Below, piece by piece: positions 36,175 to 43,418 of a DNA stretch of 64,000 bases (position 1 is its first letter; each line of letters starts with the position of its first letter). The notes below the pieces were generated by a model. It was given only the letters and a program-made list of their open reading frames with translations, did no database searches and was not told the DNA's origin. The DNA is from Tepidibacillus_B infernus (lineage in GTDB: Bacteria > Bacillota > Bacilli > Tepidibacillales > Tepidibacillaceae), in contig NZ_JBLWFI010000001.1 of NCBI RefSeq assembly GCF_048898065.1, positions 2,348,155-2,412,154 on the forward strand. Reading direction: 5' to 3'. Position numbers and translations under genes: made by a program.

Positions 36175-37059
36175 ATGGTTGAGGTAGGAACAGCACGTGT
36201 AAAACGTGGTATGGCTGAAATGCAAAAAGGTGGCGTCATTATGGACGTTGTGAATGCGGAACAGGCAAAAATTGCTGAGGCAGCTGGTGCAGTGGCAGTT
36301 ATGGCATTGGAAAGAGTTCCTGCAGATATTCGTGCAGCAGGTGGTGTTGCACGTATGGCTGATCCTCAAATTATTGAAGAAGTCATGAAAGCAGTGTCTA
36401 TTCCAGTTATGGCAAAAGCTAGAATTGGACATTTTGTAGAAGCACGTATTCTTGAGGCATTAGGCGTTGATTATATTGATGAAAGCGAAGTATTAACTCC
36501 AGCGGACGAGGTTTACCATATCAATAAGAATGAATTTACAGTACCTTTTGTTAATGGTGCAAGGGACTTAGGAGAAGCCTTACGCCGAATTGGCGAAGGT
36601 TCATCTATGATTCGAACAAAAGGTGAACCAGGGACAGGAAATGTTGTGGAAGCAGTACGACATATGCGTACGATGATGAGTCAAATTCGCAAGGTTCAAG
36701 GAATGTCTAAAGACGAATTGATGACAGAAGCCAAAAACCTAGGTGCACCATACGATCTATTGTTATATGTTCATGAAAATGGCAAATTACCAGTGGTTAA
36801 TTTTGCTGCTGGAGGAATTTCTACACCTGCAGATGCAGCATTGATGATGCAATTGGGTGCAGATGGAGTTTTTGTTGGTTCCGGAATTTTTAAATCTGAT
36901 AATCCTGAAAAATTTGCTAAAGCCATTGTTGAGGCAACAACTCATTATACCGATTATGAACTAATGGCTGAACTTTCAAAAGGATTAGGTAATCCAATGA
37001 AAGGAATAGAAATTTCTTCATTACTACAAAATGAACGTATGGCAGAACGCGGTTGGTAA
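36175..37059 (+). CDS. pdxS: Pyridoxal 5'-phosphate synthase subunit PdxS
   Basis: The 294-residue beta/alpha-barrel protein has MAKARIGHFVEARILEALGV with the catalytic lysine, DYIDESEVLTPADE, and GEPGTGNVVEAVRHMR with the second active lysine nearby. It condenses ribose 5-phosphate, glyceraldehyde 3-phosphate and ammonia into PLP. GGAGGAAAAGG precedes the ATG. pdxT follows 25 bases downstream and supplies the ammonia. The PLP made here would also serve the PLP enzymes in the island. Confidence 0.97.
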   Translation: MVEVGTARVKRGMAEMQKGGVIMDVVNAEQAKIAEAAGAVAVMALERVPADIRAAGGVARMADPQIIEEVMKAVSIPVMAKARIGHFVEARILEALGVDYIDESEVLTPADEVYHINKNEFTVPFVNGARDLGEALRRIGEGSSMIRTKGEPGTGNVVEAVRHMRTMMSQIRKVQGMSKDELMTEAKNLGAPYDLLLYVHENGKLPVVNFAAGGISTPADAALMMQLGADGVFVGSGIFKSDNPEKFAKAIVEATTHYTDYELMAELSKGLGNPMKGIEISSLLQNERMAERGW

Positions 37060-37084
37060 TTAGAAGAAGAAGGTGTAATTTTTA

Positions 37085-37660
37085 ATGAAAATTGGAGTTT
37101 TAGGACTACAAGGTGCTATTGCAGAACACATGAGAATGATTGAAATGTCAGGGGAAGAAGCAGTTACTGTAAAAAAAGTTGAACAGTTAGCTGAATTGGA
37201 TGGTATGATTATTCCAGGTGGAGAAAGTACTACGATCGGCAAGTTAATCAAAAAGTATGGTTTTGACGTAGCACTAAAGGATTTTGCTACTAAAGGGAAG
37301 CCTATCTTTGGGACATGTGCTGGATTGATTATATTAGCAAAAGAAATTAATGGTATAGAAGAAATACATCTTGGTTTAATGGATATCAAGGTAGAAAGAA
37401 ATGCTTTTGGCCGTCAACGAGAAAGCTTTGAAACAGCTTTACAAATTGAAGGGGTTGCTGATGATTTTCAAGCAGTTTTTATTCGCGCTCCTTATATTAT
37501 GGAAGTAAAAGGGAATGCTAAGATTTTATCAACATTTGAAGGGAAAATCGTCGCTGCAAGACAAGACCATTTTCTAGTTACTGCTTTTCATCCTGAATTA
37601 ACCCTTGACCCAAGAGTTCATCAATATTTTATAAAAATGATTAAAGAATACAAAGATTAA
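37085..37660 (+). CDS. pdxT: Pyridoxal 5'-phosphate synthase glutaminase PdxT
   Basis: The 191-residue class I glutaminase has IIPGGESTTIGKL, the nucleophile cysteine in PIFGTCAGLIILA and a catalytic HPE near the C-terminus (TAFHPELTLD). It hydrolyses glutamine and channels ammonia to PdxS. GAAGAAGGTG lies upstream of the ATG. Length is normal. Confidence 0.97.
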   Translation: MKIGVLGLQGAIAEHMRMIEMSGEEAVTVKKVEQLAELDGMIIPGGESTTIGKLIKKYGFDVALKDFATKGKPIFGTCAGLIILAKEINGIEEIHLGLMDIKVERNAFGRQRESFETALQIEGVADDFQAVFIRAPYIMEVKGNAKILSTFEGKIVAARQDHFLVTAFHPELTLDPRVHQYFIKMIKEYKD

Positions 37661-37686
37661 AGGGTGGGAATTTTCCTCCCTTTTTC
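37660..37686 (+). terminator. Probable terminator after pdxT
   Basis: AGGGTGGGAA and TTCCTCCCT form an imperfect stem followed by TTTTTC directly after the pdxT stop. The mismatch in the stem lowers confidence. Confidence 0.6.
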
Positions 37687-37698
37687 TTGCATAAATGC

Positions 37699-37727
37699 TT
37701 GAAATGTAGTAAATTATTAAATACAAA
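37699..37727 (+). promoter_or_regulatory. Promoter of the serS T-box transcript
   Basis: TTGAAA and TACAAA with a 17-base spacer lie just upstream of the T-box leader, predicting a start near 37735. Confidence 0.5.
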
Positions 37728-37740
37728 AATGTAATATTAA

Positions 37741-37980
37741 AACGATGAAGAGAACTAGTATTTGATTTTTGTTGTTTAGAGAGTCGGTGGTAGGTGGAAA
37801 CCGGTCAACATTATCAAAGAATCCGTCTCTGAGTGGTTTTCTGAAATCGAAAGTAGGAAAACACGGAAACACCGTTACTGTATGAAGAGGCCTTTCATTA
37901 TTTTTTGACAAGGAAAGGCAATTAGGGTGGCAACGCGGAGCATAAGCACCGTCCCTTTTTTTGGGGATTGGTGTTTTTTT
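37741..37980 (+). ncRNA. T-box riboswitch controlling serS
   Basis: AGGGTGGCAACGCGGAG at 37924-37940 is a T-box sequence close to the AGGGTGGNACCGCG consensus. Upstream, AGAGA and TCTCT close stem I, and GAATCCG (37820-37826) puts UCC, a serine codon, at the specifier position. A GC-rich stem with a T7 run (37946-37980) is the terminator. Uncharged tRNA-Ser would stabilise the antiterminator and switch on serS. The specifier call depends on manual folding. Confidence 0.92.
37946..37980 (+). terminator. Regulated terminator of the serS T-box
   Basis: CACC-GT-CCC and GGGG-ATT-GGTG form a stem followed by TTTTTTT. The 5' arm lies next to the T-box sequence, as expected for a mutually exclusive antiterminator. 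Confidence 0.85.
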
Positions 37981-38038
37981 ATTTTTTGGGATTTCTTATG
38001 GGAAAAAGTGTAATTTGATTTAAGTGGAGGTTTTTAAG

Positions 38039-39316
38039 ATGTTAGACATTAAATTATTACGAAATGATTTAGAAAGAGTAAAACAGGCTTTAGCCCATCG
38101 TAATGAAAAAATTAACGAAATTGATGCATTTACAGAGTTGGATGAAAGAAGAAGATCATTGCTTCAAGAAAGTGAGCAATTAAAAAGTAGACGAAATGCG
38201 GTATCCCAAGAGGTTGCTAAGAAGAAAAAGGATGGAGAAAACGCTGAACATCTTATTGTTGAAATGAGAGAGGTTGGAGATCGAATTAAGGTGTTAGATG
38301 ATCAAATTAGGGAACTTGATCAACAACTTACAGATATTCTTCTTAGGATTCCAAACATTCCTCATGAAAGTGTTCCGATCGGAGAAACAGAAGCGGACAA
38401 TATACCGATTCGTTTCTGGGGGGAAAAACCTCAATTTCAGTTTCAACCTAAGCCACATTATGAGATAGCCGAAGGATTAGGAATTTTAGATTTTGAAACA
38501 GCTGCAAAAGTATCAGGTTCCAGATTTGTCTTTTATAAAGGACTAGGGGCAAGATTAGAAAGAGCTTTGATGAACTTTATGTTAGATCTACATGTAGAAG
38601 AACATGGATATGAAGAAGTGTTACCTCCATATATTGTGAACCGGACAAGCATGACAGGAACTGGTCAACTTCCTAAATTTGAGGAGGATGCTTTTAAACT
38701 TTCTGATACAGATTATTTCCTGATTCCTACTGCTGAGGTACCTGTTACGAATATGCATCGAGACGTAATATTAGATAATGAGGATTTACCTAAATATTAT
38801 GCTGCCTTTAGTGCTTGTTTTCGTTCTGAGGCTGGTTCTGCAGGAAAGGATACAAGAGGACTAATTCGGCTTCATCAATTTAACAAAATAGAACTTGTTA
38901 AATTTGTTCGTCCTGAAGAATCCTATGATGAATTAGAAAAACTAGTAGCAAATGCAGAAAAAGTATTACAATTATTGGGCTTACCTTATCAGGTATTAAA
39001 CATGTGTACGGCTGATTTAGGTTTTACCGCTGCAAAAAAATATGATATTGAGGTTTGGTTACCAAGTTTTAATACGTATCGAGAAATATCCTCAGTAAGT
39101 AATTTTGAGGACTTCCAAGCAAGAAGAGCAAATATTCGTTTTCGTCGCGATAAAAAGTCAAAACCTGAATTTGTTCATACGTTAAATGGATCAGGGTTAG
39201 CGATTGGCCGTACAGTGGCCGCTATTTTGGAAAATTACCAACAAGAGGATGGAAGTGTAATCATTCCAGAAATTTTAAGGCCATACATGGGTGGTAGAGA
39301 TCGAATCTCAAAATAA
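38039..39316 (+). CDS. serS: Seryl-tRNA synthetase
   Basis: The 425-residue class II enzyme (MLDIKLLRNDLERVKQALAH) has the long N-terminal coiled-coil arm (about residues 30-100) that binds the tRNA-Ser variable arm. Motif 2 is FRSEAGSAGKDTRGLIRLHQF and motif 3 is LNGSGLAIGRTVAAILENYQ. GGAGG precedes the ATG at 38039, which gives the B. subtilis length. Expression is under the T-box. A terminator and tRNA-Ser(UGA) follow. Confidence 0.96.
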   Translation: MLDIKLLRNDLERVKQALAHRNEKINEIDAFTELDERRRSLLQESEQLKSRRNAVSQEVAKKKKDGENAEHLIVEMREVGDRIKVLDDQIRELDQQLTDILLRIPNIPHESVPIGETEADNIPIRFWGEKPQFQFQPKPHYEIAEGLGILDFETAAKVSGSRFVFYKGLGARLERALMNFMLDLHVEEHGYEEVLPPYIVNRTSMTGTGQLPKFEEDAFKLSDTDYFLIPTAEVPVTNMHRDVILDNEDLPKYYAAFSACFRSEAGSAGKDTRGLIRLHQFNKIELVKFVRPEESYDELEKLVANAEKVLQLLGLPYQVLNMCTADLGFTAAKKYDIEVWLPSFNTYREISSVSNFEDFQARRANIRFRRDKKSKPEFVHTLNGSGLAIGRTVAAILENYQQEDGSVIIPEILRPYMGGRDRISK

Positions 39317-39322
39317 TTATAA

Positions 39323-39361
39323 AAGGATAGCTACTGTTAATTGAGTAGTTATCCTTTTTTT
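39323..39361 (+). terminator. Intrinsic terminator after serS
   Basis: AAGGATA-g-CTACT and AGTAG-t-TATCCTT form a stem with one internal mismatch followed by seven T, 7 bases after the stop. Confidence 0.9.
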
Positions 39362-39386
39362 GCACTGTAAAATAAAGGAAAAATAC

Positions 39387-39416
39387 TTGAAATAACCTTT
39401 GTCTGTATGTTAATAT
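39387..39416 (+). promoter_or_regulatory. Promoter of the tRNA-Ser/tRNA-Arg pair
   Basis: TTGAAA and TAATAT are separated by 18 bases; the predicted start is about 20 bases before tRNA-Ser. Confidence 0.5.
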
Positions 39417-39443
39417 ATTATTCGTTGACAACCTAATGGTTAT

Positions 39444-39533
<90 letters not shown>

Positions 39534-39557
39534 TAACATTTAGATTTTATATAATTT

Positions 39558-39634
39558 GTGCCCGTAGCTCAGCAGGATAGAGCGACAGTTTCCTAAACTG
39601 CAGGTCGGAGGTTCGAATCCTCTCGGGCACACCA
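39558..39634 (+). tRNA. tRNA-Arg (anticodon CCU)
   Basis: GTGCCCG and CGGGCAC form the acceptor stem, with A and an encoded CCA following. The anticodon loop TTCCTAA gives CCU, reading AGG. The T-arm is GGTTCGAATCC. Its 3' part is the left attachment core of the genomic island; the tRNA remains intact because the integrated element restores or keeps the sequence. Confidence 0.97.
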
Positions 39635-39636
39635 TT
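39585..39636 (+). repeat. attL core of the island (3' end of tRNA-Arg)
   Basis: These 52 bases, from the anticodon arm through the CCA and two more T, are identical to 58554-58605. Bases on both outer sides differ. Attachment in a tRNA 3' end is the usual target of tyrosine integrases. Confidence 0.95.
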
Positions 39637-39678
39637 CCTTATATACCAAGGATTTGAGGCATTTTGGGAAAAATAAGA

Positions 39679-39743
39679 ATTCCCACAGTCTAATTAAATT
39701 TTTGGATAGACTGTCGGATATTTTTATTATAGACTGTGAGAAT
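39679..39743. repeat. Repeated AGACTGT motifs, candidate integrase or Xis arm sites
   Basis: ATTCCCACAGTCTA (39679-39692) and TAGACTGTGAGAAT (39730-39743) form an imperfect inverted repeat, with a third copy TAGACTGTC at 39707-39715. A related TAGACCGTAAGAG lies near the right end at 58464. Repeats of this kind between attL and int often bind the integrase N-terminal domain or Xis. Confidence 0.5.
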
Positions 39744-39757
39744 AATTAGGAAAATCA

Positions 39758-39791
39758 ATCCCCTCCAACGGAAAGTTAGGAGGGATTTTTT
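39758..39791 (+). promoter_or_regulatory. Stem-loop burying the integrase ribosome binding site
   Basis: ATCCC-c-TCC-AAC pairs with GTT-a-GGA-GGGAT over a 5-base loop, and six T follow up to the ATG. The 3' arm contains AGGAGGG, the only ribosome binding site of the integrase. The structure reads both as a terminator and as a site-occluding hairpin. Confidence 0.7.
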
Positions 39792-40783
39792 ATGGGAAAA
39801 AATATGTTTCTTGGCAAAAAACAAGTAAAAAGAAAGGGGGATAAAAAATACTCAGATAGCAAAGATTATAAAATAAAAGAGCTCCATAATTTGTTCATCA
39901 TTGCTAAAAGAGCAGAAGGTTTAAGGGAAAGAACGATAAAAGACCATAAAAGACACTTTCGATACTTGACTACATGGATGGCTGAAAATATCGGCTCAGA
40001 TGATGTAGTAATAACTGATTTAGACATCCAAATTCTAAGACAATACATTGATTATATGCAGAATGAACTACAAGTATCGCCGGTTACAGTAAATGTACGC
40101 TTAAGAACCTTACGTGCGTTTCTACGGTTTATTTTTGAGGAAGGATATTATTTGGAAAACCTCGCAATAAGAATCAAACTGATGAAAATCGACAAAGACA
40201 CACTGAAGATTATGTCTGACACCCACATAAATGCGATTTTACATGTTATTGATAAAAAAAGTTACACTGGTTATAGGATTATACGCTTATTATGCTTTTA
40301 TTGGACACAGGAATCCGTATTGGTGAAGCTACTACATTGACCACTGACCAAATTGATTTTGAAAATTCTACTATTTATCTTGAGGCAAAAAAGGTAAAGA
40401 CAAGAGTCGGGAGATACGTACCCATATCTTCAACAACAAAAAAGTTGTTATTATCTCTTGTTCAGGACAATAAAAAGTATTTTATCAATAGCAAAGAAAT
40501 ATTCCTTAGCGTTTATGGAACTCCATTTCAAAAAACAAGTTTTCGAAAACGATTAAATTTTTATAAAGAAAAAGCAGGGATTACAGATGCCAGAATCTCC
40601 CCGCATTCTTTTCGCCATTACTTTGCCAAAAATTACATATTGAGCGGCGGAGATCCTTTCACCTTGCAGCAAATACTTGGACATTCAGATATTCAAATGG
40701 TACGAAGATATATACACATGAGTGGGCTAGATGTAAAACTGCAACATCACAAATTCAGCCCAGTCCAACGGTTTAGATTTTAA
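39792..40783 (+). pseudogene. Frameshifted tyrosine recombinase, left integrase of the island
   Basis: The first frame (39792-40340, 182 codons) encodes an N-terminal arm and the SAM-like core-binding domain. The second frame (from 40292) encodes the catalytic domain with the arginine in DTGIRIGEATTL, HSFRHYF, LGHSDIQMVRRYIH and its tyrosine. The phase changes near 40285, where one base appears to be missing before ATTATGCTTTTATTGG; with it restored the protein would be about 330 residues. This may be a true mutation, a sequencing error or ribosomal frameshifting. It reads away from attL. Confidence 0.85.
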
Positions 40784-40881
40784 ACCTTTGGATATATCTT
40801 TGATGAAACTGTTGGAGAGAAATAGAAAATGTCGTTAGTAAGGAATTTCAAATATGCGAAAGCAAAAAAGGAGGGGAAACA

Positions 40882-41166
40882 ATGGTTGGATATGAAGATA
40901 AAAAATGGGAAGCAAAAGAAGATGATTTTATAATAAATTATGTAAAGGAAAATGAAATCAATAAGAATAAAATTATTATTTTCGAAGAATTGGCTACGAA
41001 AATAAATTGTACACCGAGAGAAGTTGCGAAGCGTTATTTTGATTTGGTGAGAGGAAAAAGCATATCAGAGGAACAAATAGAAAATTTCATCCGAAACCTT
41101 CAATTAGACGATACGAGATTGAAAAACTTTATAAATGTTATGGAAAAACTAGACAAAATAAGATAA
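40882..41166 (+). CDS. Small Myb/SANT-like DNA-binding protein
   Basis: The 94-residue protein begins MVGYEDKKWEAKEDDFIINY, with the spaced tryptophan and acidic pattern of Myb/SANT-type helix-turn-helix domains. A second helix pair follows (INCTPREVAKRYFDLVRGKS). The C-terminal 35 residues look like a dimerising helix. GGAGGGG precedes the ATG. It lies between int and the convergent rep gene, so it may regulate them, but that is a guess from position. Confidence 0.6.
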   Translation: MVGYEDKKWEAKEDDFIINYVKENEINKNKIIIFEELATKINCTPREVAKRYFDLVRGKSISEEQIENFIRNLQLDDTRLKNFINVMEKLDKIR

Positions 41167-41183
41167 AAGAAAAAGAATAAGAC

Positions 41184-41221
41184 AAAAGGCAAACGCTTTT
41201 TTATATGTTGTTTGCCTTTTT
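41184..41221. terminator. Bidirectional terminator between the DNA-binding and rep genes
   Basis: AAAAGGCAAAC and GTTTGCCTTTT form an 11-bp stem with a 15-base loop; A-rich and T-rich flanks allow termination on both strands. It separates two convergent genes. Confidence 0.88.
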
Positions 41222-41260
41222 ATATTTAAAAATGGAACTTTTTTAATGTATGTTATATGA

Positions 41261-42208
41261 TTATTCATCAACAATCAAAATATCTTGAGAAAAATTTATA
41301 GTGTGTGAAACTTTTTCCGTAAAATAAATAGCATTTAGATTTATTTCTTTTAATTTTGTTAAGTACCTATATATTGTTGTTTTCGGATATTTCATTTTTA
41401 CATATTCCATTCCCTTTTCATTCAGGTCTAATATAAATGGAACCACATTATTTGCATATCTAGGGGAAAATGATGTCTGTATTTTGTTTAATAAAACTGA
41501 TTTTTCAAGCATTTCATATCTCAGCCCACTTCTATTTAAAAAATCGTTTATGATATTTTCAGCAATTTCCGGTTTTACTATATCTGAAACAGTTCGATTT
41601 TCTTTAAATTTATATTTTAGAGCTCCTTTTTTCATTTGTATCTCAAATCTCATTATGTTTTTCATATTGGTTATCATTTTTACGTCCTCTTGATTGAAAT
41701 TTCTATTTTTTGAAATCCTGTAGATTATCTCCTCTTCTTTGCTGTACAAAGTCAGGTTTTTGCTTTTATTATAGAAACGATTTCCTGTATCATATTTTTG
41801 CTTTTTCGTATAGGGTATATAAAGTTTTTTTATCGTTTCAATGTATGTTTGAAAATCTTTGGTGGTGTTAATTTTGTAATGAAAAGCAACATCTATCCTT
41901 GTGACTATGAATTCCTCAAAATTTATGAATGAAGTTTGAAGCACTCTATTTAGGTGAAAATTTATGAGTTCAATCAAACGAGAAAAATGCTGAGGATTAT
42001 ACAATCTGGCATTACTTCCGTACATAATTTTTGGTATTGAAAATTCTACTCTTAATTGTGCTGATAAGGGATAGTACCATATTCTTATATCGTTATAGTT
42101 TTTGAAAAATGAAAAGTACTTGCCTTTTTTACGCTTCCACCCATTTTTACCGGTGAAAAGTTGATTTTCTAAAGAAATCAAGGTGTAGCAGGCGATTGTA
42201 TCAAACAC
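41261..42208 (-). CDS. Replication initiator, phage gene II/X-like
   Basis: The 315-residue protein (MFDTIACYTLISLENQLFTG) shows the pattern of phage/plasmid gene II/X replication proteins. This includes VEFSIPKIMYGSNARLYNPQ, then TRIDVAFHYKINTTKDFQTY, a conserved lysine/tyrosine stretch and an independently folded C-terminal part. Such proteins nick double-stranded replicative DNA to start rolling-circle replication. It begins at GTG with GGGAGG upstream, inside a stem-loop. I rate the family call as likely, not certain; no separate relaxase gene is present. Confidence 0.6.
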   Translation of the reverse strand: MFDTIACYTLISLENQLFTGKNGWKRKKGKYFSFFKNYNDIRIWYYPLSAQLRVEFSIPKIMYGSNARLYNPQHFSRLIELINFHLNRVLQTSFINFEEFIVTRIDVAFHYKINTTKDFQTYIETIKKLYIPYTKKQKYDTGNRFYNKSKNLTLYSKEEEIIYRISKNRNFNQEDVKMITNMKNIMRFEIQMKKGALKYKFKENRTVSDIVKPEIAENIINDFLNRSGLRYEMLEKSVLLNKIQTSFSPRYANNVVPFILDLNEKGMEYVKMKYPKTTIYRYLTKLKEINLNAIYFTEKVSHTINFSQDILIVDE

Positions 42209-42210
42209 AT

Positions 42211-42256
42211 AAAATACCTCCCTTTATCAAAAAACTTGCATACGAGGAGGTATTTT
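42211..42256 (-). promoter_or_regulatory. Inverted repeat burying the rep ribosome binding site
   Basis: AAAATACCTCC (42211-42221) and GGAGGTATTTT (42246-42256) are perfect complements with 24 bases between. On the minus strand the second arm met by the ribosome is the rep ribosome binding site GGAGG plus the bases up to the start codon, so folding would block translation. An A-run precedes it on that strand. Confidence 0.7.
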
Positions 42257-42362
42257 AGGATTTTTTTTGTTGCAAATCAAATTTTCATACAGATTTTTTT
42301 CTGGGTTATGTTTTATTAATTTTTAAAGGAAATAAGAAAATCCTAAAAATATTGCCAATGTT

Positions 42363-42560
42363 TTAATAGAAAAAATGCGTTACCTCAGCAAGAACATTTT
42401 GTATGTCTTTATCTGAATATGAAAAACGACGTAGAAGGAATAAATTCCTAATCGAACCATTAATCGTTGGATAAACCAAATAACCGTTGTAATTTGTACT
42501 CAACACCAATTTGAATGAGGTATAATACTGTTTTTTAATCACTCTGTAAAGATGTGTCAT
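42363..42560 (-). CDS. Hypothetical small ORF in the rep upstream region
   Basis: A 65-codon frame (MTHLYRVIKKQYYTSFKLVL) with no recognisable domain and a poor ribosome binding site (GAGAG about 10 bases away). It is the only open frame between rep and the cargo. Otherwise 42257-42935 is AT-rich, with an inverted repeat GATTCT/AGAATC near 42640 that might be an operator. Coding status is doubtful. Confidence 0.25.
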   Translation of the reverse strand: MTHLYRVIKKQYYTSFKLVLSTNYNGYLVYPTINGSIRNLFLLRRFSYSDKDIQNVLAEVTHFFY

Positions 42561-42935
42561 TTATAAATACTCTCATCTAAACAACTGGAACAATAATTAT
42601 TCTATTTCCTTTTTTCCTACATTAATTTTTTAAAAAAATGATTCTAATTACAAGAATCGACAAACTTTTCAAAATGAGTATGGTAATATACATACTGAAC
42701 ACTAAGTTTTCGACATACAAAAAATAAGTAAAACGAAATAAAGAATATTTTGTTTTAATTTATATATTAGAAAAATTATTTTTAAAATAACGAAATAAAT
42801 GAGTCAAATAGTTTTTGGTCCTTCTCTCTACCATATCATTATAAAAAAAGGGGAACTTCTCTTATGTGTTGTTTGGTTTTTCAAAAAAGTAATAAGGAAA
42901 CTATTCTATGAATAATTCTAATGAGGTGAACCGAA

Positions 42936-43418
42936 ATGAAAGTTAGGGAAATGCTAATAACAGATTATGAAGATGTTATAAAGCTAATAACAGAGAACAA
43001 TCCAAAATTACATGAAACAGCGAGAGAAGAAATTGCAGAACTACTACTTCGGAAGGAAGCTAAGTTGTTTGTGATAGATACTGGGGAAGAAATAGTGGGT
43101 GTAATGGGTTACCGTAGAGATAAATGGGGAGTTAATGATGTCTATTGGGCGGTTTGGTTATATGTTCATCCTAGATGGCACAGAAAGGGAGTAGGTACAT
43201 TACTTTATAAAAGAATAGAACAAGAACTAAGTGTTATCGGATGTAGAAAAATATATTTGGATGTTGGAAATGAAGAAGAGCACAAGGAAGCAATCGCTTT
43301 CCATAAATCCAATGGATTTGTTTTAGAAGGTAAGTTAAAAGACTTCTGGCAAGACGGCGAAGATTGCTTAATTTATTCAAAAAAACTAAAAAAAGAAAGT
43401 GAGTTGTATAAATTTTGA
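42936..43418 (+). CDS. GNAT-family N-acetyltransferase
   Basis: The 160-residue protein (MKVREMLITDYEDVIKLITE) has the GNAT fold: WLYVHPRWHRKGVGTLLYKR is the acetyl-CoA-binding motif A (R/Q-x-x-G-x-G/A), followed by YLDVGNEEEHKEAIAFHKSN and YSKKL. It would acetylate an amine; the substrate is unknown. It is the first gene of the cargo operon, and its stop overlaps the next gene's TTG start. It may also provide self-protection by acetylating the product. Confidence 0.88.
   Translation: MKVREMLITDYEDVIKLITENNPKLHETAREEIAELLLRKEAKLFVIDTGEEIVGVMGYRRDKWGVNDVYWAVWLYVHPRWHRKGVGTLLYKRIEQELSVIGCRKIYLDVGNEEEHKEAIAFHKSNGFVLEGKLKDFWQDGEDCLIYSKKLKKESELYKF

Noticed and set aside
40292..40783. Left integrase halves as two separate genes
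   Set aside because: The second half starts without a ribosome binding site and lacks the core-binding domain, while the first lacks all catalytic residues; together they make one normal integrase.
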